Assembly: GCA_004352715.1 (NCBI GenBank) | Contig: SCFE01000021.1 | Location: forward strand, 1,287,605-1,351,604 | Source of the DNA: Hofstenia miamia | Lineage: Eukaryota > Xenacoelomorpha > Acoela | Length of the DNA: 64,000 bases | Reading direction: 5' to 3' | Shown: piece by piece, positions 1 through 11,180 of the stretch | Numbering within the stretch: the stretch's first letter is position 1 | Layout: each line of letters opens with the position of its first letter | Program-made: the position numbers and the translations under genes | Notes under the pieces: generated by a model | Told to the model about the DNA's origin: nothing | The model's input: only the letters and a program-made list of their open reading frames with translations | Database searches by the model: none

Positions 1-1398
1 TTTCAGGGTGCCCCTTCACAAGGTCATATGCTAAAACTAAGTTTCTGATAGAAACAGTAAGAGAAAATTCAAATTCAAAATGCAAAAATTGAGCTTAATG
101 CCAAAAATCAAAGTGATAATACAAAAATAATTTGTGAAGAAAGGTATGTCGAAACTTTTGTCTTAGAACTCCAATGCTTTAAGCCCTAAGTTATTGTCAG
201 CTGATTTTAAATGGAACAATATTATTAATTTACATCCGTTTAACTTCCGCTGTATCAATTCTTCTCTGTTTTTGGATTTTCTGCCTGAACCATATATTTT
301 AGAATATTATAAAATTTATGCGATGTTCAGGACATTGCAAACAAAATAGACATGTTCATTTCGTAAAGCCCTTTGCTTGGATTGTTCTCAGGTGATATAT
401 ATCTGAGATATCCATCTGAACACAAGAAGCAAATCAGAATAAATTGGCAATTTCGTTTGAAGCCTTAGGCCTATCATTGAAGCCAAGAGCTATGTAATAA
501 AAACTAATTTTATAGTTTTTTATTAAGCCTTATATCTTTTATTAATCATATGTTGAAGAAAAGATATAGTGATGAATTCCTTTCCCAACCCATGGCAACG
601 ACTATTTTCTTAAAATGCACTAATCAGTTAAGAAAATCCACATTTGCATAATTTTTCTTTTTCTTATATTGATGTTCGGTATGATCTACATGCTTTAATT
701 AGTATTGTGCTTTTTTGCCGAAATCTAAGTCTGAAATTCTCTTTAACACGCTAAACGCTCTCTCAACAAATCGATTTTAGTGCGTGCATTTTCAAATTTT
801 CCTCAATTGTTTCCAATTAAAAGCGATGCCCATTTCACTTTCTATTTCGAGCATATCATATACCATTGCTTTTATATCAAGTTTTATGTATGGTAATGGT
901 TTATTGGCCATCTTGGCGCTTGGTAATCTGTATATCCATAATATCTTTGATTGGATTTGTACATACATTGCTGGTATTAGAAGTATTTTGATTTTTATCT
1001 ATACATGACAAGCGCTTACGTCCCTTAAATTGAAACCTTATGTCTACTCTACAAGTATTTAATATGGTTACAGTGTTTTTCCATTCGACATTTAAAAGAG
1101 AAAGACTTCCAACAATTCTTTTCTTTAAGTTCTTATTAACATCTGAACTGTTATGGTGTTGGATAAATTTTATGTTGGGCTTTTCCTGTAATCCTTAAGA
1201 AGGATTACCATTTACTGAGCTGAACGGTGTACACCATACTCAACATTAAGAGCGATTGAGAATTAAAAATGCTTTCTATATGCGTCCTCTATAATTTGTC
1301 AAATTGTTTTTAGTTCGCCACTTATAACTGCATAAATTTAATTGCGAGGAAGGAGTTTTAAAATTGCGTCTTTTTACTTGACTTCTGCAACACTCTAT
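1..1398. other. Non-coding stretch, nothing recognised
   Basis: AT-rich sequence without a convincing reading frame. The 74-codon frame at 784-1008 has no recognisable motif and is taken as chance. CpG dinucleotides occur at ordinary frequency here, unlike in the right third of the window. Confidence 0.6.
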
Positions 1399-2728
1399 TT
1401 TCTAATCAAATAATAAACCTCCAACACAGTCTAATGTTACAAATTATTTAACTCTCAATTTATCAGCAGGATATTTCCCAAACTAATTTTGTGTTTATTT
1501 ACTGAGATTAAATTCTAATTCCTAATACTTAATAATTCTCCAATATTTTTTTAACCTTTCCATCTTCATTTTACGTAAACAACTTGGATTTTTTTAATCA
1601 AATAATAAACCTCCAACACACACTACTGTTAAAAATTATTTAACTTTCAATTTATCAGCAGGATATTTCCCAAACTAATTTTCTATTTATTTACTGATAT
1701 TAAATTCTAATTCCTAATACTTAATAATTCTCCAATATTTTTTTAACCTTTCCATCTTCATTTTACGTAAACAACTTGGATTTTTCTAATCAAATAATAA
1801 ACCTCCAACACACACTACTGTTAAAAATTATTTAACTTTCAATTTATCAGCAGGATATTTCCCAAACTAATTTTCTATTTATTTACTGATATTAAATTCT
1901 AATTCCTAATACTTAATAATTCTCCAATATTTTTTTAACCTTTCCATCTTCATTTTACGTAAACAACTTGGATTTTTCTAATCAAATAATAAACCTCCAA
2001 CACACACTACTGTTAAAAATTATTTAACTTTCAATTTATCAGCAGGATATTTCCCAAACTAATTTTCTATTTATTTACTGATATTAAATTCTAATTCCTA
2101 ATACTTAATAATTCTCCAATATTTTTTTAACCTTTCCATCTTCATTTTACGTAAACAACTTGGATTTTTCTAATCAAATAATAAACCTCCAACACACACT
2201 ACTGTTAAAAATTATTTAACTTTCAATTTATCAGCAGGATATTTCCCAAACTAATTTTCTATTTATTTACTGATATTAAATTCTAATTCCTAATACTTAA
2301 TAATTCTCCAATATTTTTTTAACCTTTCCATCTTCATTTTACGTAAACAACTTGGATTTTTCTAATCAAATAATAAACCTCCAACACACACTACTGTTAA
2401 AAATTATTTAACTTTCAATTTATCAGCAGGATATTTCCCAAACTAATTTTCTATTTATTTACTGATATTAAATTCTAATTCCTAATACTTAATAATTCTC
2501 CAATATTTTTTTAACCTTTCCATCTTCATTTTACGTAAACAACTTGGATTTTTCTAATCAAATAATAAACCTCCAACACACACTACTGTTAAAAATTATT
2601 TAACTTTCAATTTATCAGCAGGATATTTTCCAAACTAATTTTCTATTTATTTACTGATATTAAATTCTAATTCCTAATACTTAATAATTCTCCAATATTT
2701 TTTAACCGTTGCAACTTCATTTTACGCA
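1399..2728. repeat. 192-bp tandem repeat array, about 7 copies
   Basis: The marker AATCAAATAATAAACCTCC recurs at 1404, 1596, 1788, 1980, 2172, 2364 and 2556, exactly every 192 bases. The central copies are almost identical to each other. The first copy (1404-1595) is clearly diverged, and the last breaks off near 2728 with changed bases. This edge-diverged, core-homogenised pattern is typical of a minisatellite or satellite kept uniform by unequal exchange. No open frame runs through the unit. Confidence 0.95.
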
Positions 2729-5579
2729 TTTTTTGGCAATGATATACAAAAATTTATATTTTTAAATATCTTGCCAATAAATAAATAAATTGTTTGTAGT
2801 TCAAAATTTGGTTCTTGCTGGCTCGCTTTGCATTTTTCTGATTACTTATAGTTTATTCAGTCTGTCAAATTTCTGAAAAGGTTTTTAAAGTTTGCTATTT
2901 CAATTTATTAGATATCATGTTGACATGGATTTAATGAGAATTCATTACCAGCAAGTTTGCTTCTCGGCTGAAACTCTTTAGCTATTCCACGTAATAGACA
3001 TGCAGGGTTTCATGTTAAAAACTTTAAAAATATTTTGAATGTTTTAACCACGTTTGTATCTTTCCTGCATAATATATGTTCAAATCAAATTTAGTCTCGG
3101 AAATATAACTCAACTCATGTTGTTGTCTTAGTCATTTTTATAATATTGCTAATCCGGTTTGTCAAAATATAATGATATTTACATTGGTGTAATAATTTTA
3201 TAGTCCATCAAAAATGTTTTAATTATGCCTTTCAAAATGCCTCAATCATTTTATGTCTTCATAGCGAACTGTAATTGCATTATAAACGATTTATAATCAG
3301 TTGGGAAAGAGAACTACATTTATTCATGTTAAGTTTTGACTTTCACATTTTGTACAGATACCAAATATGACTTGTGCTTGTTAACAAGGGTATTTCTCAT
3401 TCTTTGCAAACATTAATTACAAAATTTTTTTATAAGAATCACGAAGTTCAAAATGTTGGAGACTTAGGAGATATTTAGGAAACAACGTTTGTCATAAAAT
3501 ATGAATTCAGAGATTTCTTAAAATCGAATATTGCTAAATTTTCGATTTATTTATATTTTTCATAGCAATAATTTTTTTCCGTTTTTCACTCATTCTCACT
3601 TTCTGAAGAAAGTCGAAAGTCCAAATTTATATATATATACAATACTTGTTTATATTTCTTAAAAAAATTGTTTTTCATAATTCGTTTTTCTTAAGTTTTG
3701 TGTGTCTGAAAATTTTGATCTTTCAAAAAATGATACCTCCGATTCGCTCTCATAAATACATAACAGTTTCTATTTATTTACCAGCGGTTACACCATGCAT
3801 GATCAGTGGGTCAGCAATGGAGAATAGAGCAAGTGCTTATACATTATTAACGTTTTTAAAAATATTCTAATTTCGATTTGTAGTTTAATTACCATGCTAT
3901 TTAAAACCCATCCTCAATTGTAAATGTTCTTTCTTTCACTTAAATTACTTCCGACAATATGACATTTTGTATGAGTATCGCAGAGCATCTGTTTTTCTCC
4001 ATCCATGTAATATTAAGCGCAGATTGTAGTTACTGTACTACCTGTTTTGTTAAATTTTAAAAAGTTACCGCTGTCAGTCATCATGCTGTGTTTGTGTGTT
4101 GAAACCCTCGCTGCTTCCTCCAATTCAATTTGCTTAGTGTCTGCGACACTTCCAACTGTTCTTTCAAATGACAGACAAGTTTGAGTGTTTTCCTACTTCA
4201 AGTTTTTATTTGCAATCAACTTTGAGTGAGAAGCGTGTACTCCCTCAGCGTGCATAATTAATAATTAATATGAGGTATCCAGTTCAAGTAATTAGAGAGT
4301 GGTGTACTCGCCATTTATTATTCACTGTGCAAGTGTCAATCTCAACATTTCAACCGAATTCTATTGATGAATCTCTCCTTCCCCAGTCACGCTATTCTTC
4401 CTCAAATATATTTCTCTTTCCGCATTCCTCAATTTGAATGCTGCTTAATGTAACATACTCTACATCACAGCATGTTTTGTTTGTCACGTTTTTGAAATAT
4501 GAATCCTTTCATGTGATTTTCTCAAATTTATGTTTTTTTTGAAACACCTAAATTCATAGCCTGATACTTCTTATGAACAAGTAAAATTGAAAAAATGCCT
4601 AGTTTCCCCAACAAAAATATTGCTGATGTATCTTTACTTATCCAATCAAATGATAGTACTGAGATCAGGAGCGTATACGGGGGAATCTCAATTGCGATCG
4701 AGTTGAGTGTTCAATCCCTCCATAAAATATTGTAAATGCTGGTCCTTAAAATTCATTTTGTCATTTAATTCTCGATTTTTATTCTTAATCCGAAAAGAAT
4801 CAATTTTGGAAATGATCATGATTTAACCACTACAGACCTGGTTGATACATAATCGAAATATATATGCAAAATATACATATGAATGCTACTTCAGCGACTT
4901 TTTGTTTGCAAGTTAGTGAAAAAGATTCTAAAATTTGAGTGCTTAACTCAGGAATCTAAGGTTAACTCTGATTTTTACCTCCGAAAAAAAATTGTACTTC
5001 TAGAAGAAACCAAACACTTAATTATTTGATTTTTTAAGTGTTCATCCTGTGAGAGAACATGCCTTATGCTATGATAACTCACCCCAAGGTTAAGCCATGT
5101 TGTCACAAGTGAGTTGCTTAAATATATGTTGACATATAGCAATGGCCACAGTGTAACCGGATATCAAGAAGCTTATGGACTTGCACCAACTCAGTCTTTA
5201 CACTAGACTAGAATTAATTTGTGTTTATTCATTTTTACTTCGATAATCGATAAGTTATTCAGGGGAGGTTATTTGAGAAAAGTTTACCAAACACTGACAT
5301 AGAGCTAGATTTTCGATACTTGTTAAGCAAGCATGCAATATGTCAAAGTTTATATGAAAGTATTTGTTTTATTTTGGGTCATAATACCAGTGGTATAAAA
5401 CAGTGTCTAAAATTTTGATAACTGACCTCGATGTCCGTGTTAAATACAGTTATGACAAGCAATATTATATTTGAAATTTGAGTGAATTACATTCAAAGCG
5501 TATTTTATATATGGAAAAGAAGATTTAAAATGATTTATTCTGAATCGTATGTTATTTTATTTCTCTTCATTTTAAGTAA
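2729..5579. other. Non-coding stretch with one dispersed repeat
   Basis: No convincing gene. The frame at 3646-3870 (74 codons) falls on a repeat: about 3640-3760 matches about 26035-26145 in inverted orientation, sharing for instance the block ATGATACCTCCGATTCGCT. The rest shows no structure I can support. Confidence 0.5.
3640..3760 (+). repeat. Dispersed repeat, copy 1 (inverted partner near 26.1 kb)
   Basis: About 110 bases align by eye with the reverse complement of about 26035-26145. Shared blocks include AATTTTGATCTTT and ATGATACCTCCGATTCGCT. No terminal structure or target duplication was seen, so the family is not assigned. Confidence 0.6.
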
Positions 5580-6142
5580 NGTAACATAATAAACCACAAG
5601 AATCAAACGTGTCCATTCTGCCTGGTTTTACAAAGCGTATTATTATATTTCCTTCTATCACCTCTATTGCCTATTTCTGCTTAAATACAATGTAACAATT
5701 TTATGATCCACATTGAATGTCATTTAGATAATAATTATATCTTATTATAAATACTATTTAATTCTTGTTTAAAATTTAAACTGATTTTTGGCTTTGATGA
5801 AACCCATGCCTCTTAGAAGAAATATTTCGTTTTAGGTATTTATATTTCCAATCGAAATGTACTTAACAACTCCTGAGATTTAGGTTTAAAATGAAGCTGT
5901 CTCGTAATCTGAGACCATTGACTTCTAACGTTCATCAGCCTATTATCAAATTAGTAAACAAATTTTAATCATTATTATGGTACCTAGATATGTAAAACAT
6001 TGGTAACCCATATTAGTGTCTACCTGCATTCCTGTTTATGCAAATTAGGCAAATAAGTTTAATTGTCTCGTATTCCCTACACTTTCCCTATTCATGTAAG
6101 ATGTGATTTATTTATATCGTTTATGGTGTAGTTTTGANNNNN
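5580..6142. repeat. 557-bp island bounded by Ns, duplicated at 6807-7363
   Basis: Positions 5581-6137 repeat at 6807-7363 with no difference that I noticed. Copy one is flanked by an N at 5580 and by five Ns at 6138-6142. A real duplication would not be expected to stop exactly at unknown bases, so this is more likely a redundant contig placed by the assembler than a biological repeat. Confidence 0.85.
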
Positions 6143-7622
6143 GTCGAAATATATTTTAATCTCAATTATTGATTTACATATATTAAAATTTAATTATTTT
6201 TCCGGCCTACGCATAGACTGTATATTTCAAATTTGTATGTCAATAATGGAGGTCGCTCAGACATCATTGTCAATTAGAGCAACCATTATAAAATTAAATT
6301 CATTTTGTTATAATTTTAAACTTAAATTAGCATATTACGGTGCATAGGCATTTGAAATGAAGTTACCATTACTGGATTATCCGATATAAGATAATCACAT
6401 CGCGCCTTTAAACATCTTTAATTTCTAAAAACACAAGCAATACTGCTTTTGGGATGAAGCCCAACGAGTTGGAATATTATTTAAAATTTTACTTAGTAAG
6501 CGCTTTATGATCCTCACATTTTCCTTGAAGTTGTTATCTAAGAATGCCTTCCACAAATTTTCATTTTATAAGCTTTTGGTAATCTAATTTGACCCAAACC
6601 TTTTGCGCTTTCTTAGTTATTATAATCGACAAACGTCTATTATGTAGGTAATAAACTAATATTTGAGTCAAATTATCCAATATTTGATTTTATAAATAGA
6701 CACACATCCCAATCTTCTCTTTTTAATTTTTTCCTAAGTATTTTTAAATTTGATTGCTTCCAAATTTGAGGGATACAGGGTAGGTTTATGGAATACGAGA
6801 CTATAAGTAACATAATAAACCACAAGAATCAAACGTGTCCATTCTGCCTGGTTTTACAAAGCGTATTATTATATTTCCTTCTATCACCTCTATTGCCTAT
6901 TTCTGCTTAAATACAATGTAACAATTTTATGATCCACATTGAATGTCATTTAGATAATAATTATATCTTATTATAAATACTATTTAATTCTTGTTTAAAA
7001 TTTAAACTGATTTTTGGCTTTGATGAAACCCATGCCTCTTAGAAGAAATATTTCGTTTTAGGTATTTATATTTCCAATCGAAATGTACTTAACAACTCCT
7101 GAGATTTAGGTTTAAAATGAAGCTGTCTCGTAATCTGAGACCATTGACTTCTAACGTTCATCAGCCTATTATCAAATTAGTAAACAAATTTTAATCATTA
7201 TTATGGTACCTAGATATGTAAAACATTGGTAACCCATATTAGTGTCTACCTGCATTCCTGTTTATGCAAATTAGGCAAATAAGTTTAATTGTCTCGTATT
7301 CCCTACACTTTCCCTATTCATGTAAGATGTGATTTATTTATATCGTTTATGGTGTAGTTTTGATTTAAAGAAAATTCAAATTTATTGAGTCCATCACATT
7401 CCAGGCACCATAAGCATAATGTCAATGTTCTTACGCTAATTTCATTTTAGATTTGAGCAAAGAAGGGGTGCTTAACATTTATTAGGACATGACATGTTTA
7501 ATTGCTGCAAGACCAATGCTTGAATGGGAATAATTTTAAGATATTCGATTGATGAGAACAAACCGATTAATTGAGACGATTCATTAAAATTTTAATGTCA
7601 GCTCTAGTCTACATTTATAACT

Positions 7623-8799
7623 TTAGTATTGCATTTCGATCGTTTGAACGAATATTGGTATTTCTCATTAGCAAGTTCCATAAAATAATTATAATTTATG
7701 AAATGGAATAATTTCTATTGCATTTGTTTTTTTAAAATTATCACCTCACCACAGAACCAAAAGCTGTCAGTATATACAATAGCAAGATCTACTAGAATTG
7801 TAGAGGTCTTAGTAAAAATCTGACAAATCTAAATTTCTTTAAGAAAGTTCTTCGAGGATTCCAACTAATTTTTGGAGTGGGAAACGTATGCCAACACAAC
7901 TATCAAATTATTTAATTATTTTTACTTACGCAATCTATAAATCAAAAGTACTAATCGAAGGTGTGTGTAGTCTAAAATTATAGGAACTTTTGTACATTGA
8001 AAATTTCGTACAACTAGATTTTAAACAACTTGATGTATATTTACGTATTAAAAATTTTTCATTATTTAAGGTCTATTCAGTTTTTTCATAAGCAGTGCAG
8101 CCCTGTTTGGCCTTTGTCCATTTCAGATAGCAAAAACTTAGGGCATAAATTCTTTAAATCGAGCCTAAAATGCTGTTGACAAATGTGATTATATTATTTT
8201 NTTAGTATTGCATTTTGATCGTTTGAACGAATATTGGTATTTCTCATTAGCAAGTTCCATAAAATAATTATAATTTATGAAATGGAATAATTTTTTGTAT
8301 TGTATCCAGCGGTCTATTGCATTTGTTTTTTTAAAATTATCACCTCACCACAGAACCAAAAGCTGTCAGTATATACAATAGCAAGATCTACTAGAATTGT
8401 AGAGGTCTTAGTAAAAATCTGACAAATCTAAATTTCTTTAAGAAAGTTCTTCGAGGATTCCAACTAATTTTTGGAGTGGGAAACGTATGCCAACACAACT
8501 ATCAAATTATTTAATTATTTTTACTTACGCAATCTATAAATCAAAAGTACTAATCGAAGGTGTGTGTAGTCTAAAATTATAGGAACTTTTGTACATTGAA
8601 AATTTCGTACAACTAGATTTTAAACAACTTGATGTATATTTACGTATTAAAAATTTTTCATTATTTAAGGTCTATTCAGTTTTTTCATAAGCAGTGCAGC
8701 CCTGTTTGGCCTTTGTCCATTTCAGATAGCAAAAACTTAGGGCATAAATTCTTTAAATCGAGCCTAAAATGCTGTTGACAAATGTGATTATATTATTTT
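7623..8799. repeat. Two near-identical copies joined by one N (haplotype-like)
   Basis: 7623-8200 repeats at 8202-8799, with an N at 8201 between them. The copies differ by at least one substitution (CATTTCGATCG against CATTTTGATCG) and by about 20 extra bases in the second copy near 8292. Small differences plus an N junction suggest two alleles placed in tandem. Confidence 0.85.
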
Positions 8800-8947
8800 C
8801 TTGCTTCTCTCTTACACGGTAAGTTTTTCGTGAGGACTTTATCTTTATTATAAAGCAAGCAATAATCAGGGTAGCTAAATATAAATTGTCTCTAGACAGC
8901 AAATTTTCCCTTACATCTTTTTCGTGCTTACTACCTCCAGTTTAGTA

Positions 8948-10232
8948 TAGTTGGCTGCAAAAAAAATGAGACTGAACACCTATTTTTAACGCTTTGTGGA
9001 AACGTATTGAGACGTTTTAGAGGAAAACTATAAAAATAAAAGACAACGAGAATTTTGTGAACTTTAAAATGGTCAAACAAAAAAGTTAATTAATTAAACT
9101 GGTACTTCGTAATTATTTGAAAACACTTACAAAACAAATTGTTTTGCTTTGCAAAGTTTCTACTTGATTTCTTCGGAATGGAAACGTTGAAACAGCTTGA
9201 AAACGCCTTTGCGACATCGCAAATTTCTCGATCAACTTATTTTCGAAAGCTGAAAAAAATTCGACAGGGAGAATCTCTCAAAAGAAAAGGAAGTGGACGC
9301 CCTTGAAAAATTATTGGAAAATTCATTCAGAAAACAGTCGCAATTGCTCTCAAAAATCCCTATATTTCTGGGAAAAAAATTGCAAACCGACTTCAAACTG
9401 AAGCCGACATCTCTGTGCATGAAACCACAGTTCAGAGAACACTGAAAAAAAGTGGAGTTACAAAAATTGGCAGAAAAAATCGACTTCTGATTACAAAAGA
9501 ACATCAAGAAAAAAGATTAAATTTCGTGAAAGATTGGAAAGACTACACTTTTGAAGATGTTTGGATAACTGATGAGTGCGTATTTCAACTACACAGAAAC
9601 AAAGTACAAGTGTGGTCGTCAAAGAAATGTCCAAGACCAACAAAAGCGGTTCCAAAGTTCGACCAAAAAATTATGGTTTGGGGAGCACTTTCCTATCGTG
9701 GGTTTTATTTGAAAATTTTAGACGGAAAAGCCACAATCGACAGTCAAAGATATTGCCAAATTATAGCTGAATTTATGCCTTATGCTGATGCTTTATATGA
9801 TGATGGATGGATACTCCAACAGGACGGAGCAACCCCGCACACGTCAGCAAAGACAAAAAATTGGTTTTCTGTAAATAATATCCAGTTTTTGGCAATGGCC
9901 ACCAAGTTCTGCTGATCTTTCTCCAATCAAAAACGTGTGGCAGACATTGAAAAATGACGTTGAGAAGAAAAATCCGAAAAATATATCCGATTTAAAAGAA
10001 AAAATCCAAGAAAGTCAACACATTTTGACATCTGAAATGAAGTCCAATTTAATGAAATCAGTTTCAGTTCGTTTGAATGAAGTTATTTCTACATAAGGAA
10101 AACAAATTAGACTTTGATGCTTTTTACTTATAGTCCTTTAATGTATCTTTAAAATCTTACTTTCTTGTTGTTACGTTCAGTAGTTCAAAAGTAATATGCC
10201 TTTTTCTAGTCTCATTTTTTTGCAGCCAACTA
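8948..10232 (+). mobile_element. Tc1/mariner-type transposon, complete, inactive
   Basis: About 1.28 kb, the usual Tc1 size. The ends are inverted repeats of about 27 bases beginning TAGTTGGCTGCAAAAAAA and differing by one A in the homopolymer. TA dinucleotides at 8946-8947 and 10233-10234 are the expected target duplication. The element holds one transposase gene on the same strand, disabled by a stop, a frameshift and a changed catalytic residue. Confidence 0.93.
9178..10096 (+). pseudogene. Tc1-like transposase, broken
   Basis: Translation from ATG 9178 gives an N-terminal helix-turn-helix region followed by GSGRP and a TGA at 9304-9306, where family members have a basic GRPRK-type hinge. 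This is most simply CGA to TGA. The frame then reopens through 9415-9915. The DDE core shows ITDECVF (first Asp, near 9570) and QQDGATPHTS (second Asp, near 9822). A +1 shift near 9895 is needed to continue into WPPSSADLSPIKNVW, ending at TAA 10094. In Tc1 enzymes this block reads IEN and supplies the third acidic residue; here it is IKN. The stop, the frameshift and the lost acid each predict no activity. Confidence 0.9.
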
Positions 10233-10262
10233 TAGTAGTGAAGCGTTTAGGTGGGGAGCGAC

Positions 10263-10747
10263 CAGTGGCGCGCTTAGGATTTTTAAAACGGGGTTGACAC
10301 CTATTTTTACAGAAAGAAAATGGAAAAAAGTTTTTGACCAAAAATAATCTTATACAAAATACAATCGTCTATTTTTAGCAGCAAATCGATTGATAACGTC
10401 TTGAATCAACGTGAACTATTTTCAATTTTGAGTAAAAGGGGACATTTTTTTAAATGTTCGCAGTTGGGCCCAAATGGGGGGGGTCGCCCCCCCTAAACTC
10501 GACACTGGGAGCCACTCGCTCTCTTTTGGAGCCAACTACGAACGCTTAATTCAAATGTTCTCTTTTCCTCAAAATTGAAAGTATTTCACTTCAATTCAAG
10601 ATGTTATCAATCGATTTGCTGCTAAAAACAGCCTATTGCATTTTGTGTAAATATACATTAGTTTAAAAAAACTTTTTTTTACAAATTTTTTCTGTAAAAA
10701 TTGGTGGCAGCCCCCTCCCTGTTTTGAAAATCCTAAACGCGCCTCTG
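10263..10747. mobile_element. Foldback element, 485 bp, hAT-like termini
   Basis: The two halves are long imperfect inverted repeats. The left arm starts CAGTGGCGCGCTTAGGATTT. The reverse complement of the right end starts CAGAGGCGCGTTTAGGATTT. Further in, the arms share TTTTTAGCAGCAAATCGATT and nearby sequence. The spacer near 10470-10500 is G/C-rich (a run of G followed by CGCCCCCCC). The CAG start is typical of hAT ends, but the flanking octamers do not match well, so superfamily assignment is tentative. No transposase is encoded. Confidence 0.8.
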
Positions 10748-10799
10748 CTAGCACTATATGAAAAGAAGTGGCTATCACGTCTGATAGTTTCATGTCGTT

Positions 10800-11180
10800 G
10801 GATAAAATACTTACCCGTAGTTCTAAGTTTCTGGGACATAAAAAGGTACCGCCGGTGATTTCGGCATTCGTATTTCATAAATAAATCCTTCTGTATTTGA
10901 TGGATATAGCCAGATTAGTTGAGCCAGTCATCATTCGCTGAGCACGGTTGCAGATGAGCTGCAACATGACATTTTCGCTATCGGGATGGCATACAAAACC
11001 AGGATACCAATAATCAAGTACACTCAGTACAACTGATTCAAATACTTCATAAAGAAAGTTAGGAGGTACGATGGGTCTTAGAATGCTCAGAATGTGTAGC
11101 CGTTGTAAGACCGTAAGACACCTCGTCGATTTGTTCATTCCATTTTAAGGTGTTATTTAGAATTATTCCCAATATGCATG
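10800..11180 (-). pseudogene. LINE reverse-transcriptase C-terminal fragment
   Basis: On the minus strand from about 11180 the text LGIILNNTLKWNEQIDEV is followed, after a frameshift, by LQRLHILSIL and FLYEVFESVVLSVLDY (inside the frame 11138-10875). These blocks match the region downstream of the palm in non-LTR retrotransposon polymerases, where a lightly conserved LG-x-(6-9)-W-x2-H/Q-I motif is followed by Q-R-L-x-(F/I)-L. Neither the YxDD motif nor an endonuclease is present, so it is a short remnant. It looks like a different LINE family from those at 28-34 kb. Confidence 0.75.

Noticed and set aside
1399-2728. CRISPR array
   Set aside because: The whole 192-bp unit repeats head to tail with no variable spacers.
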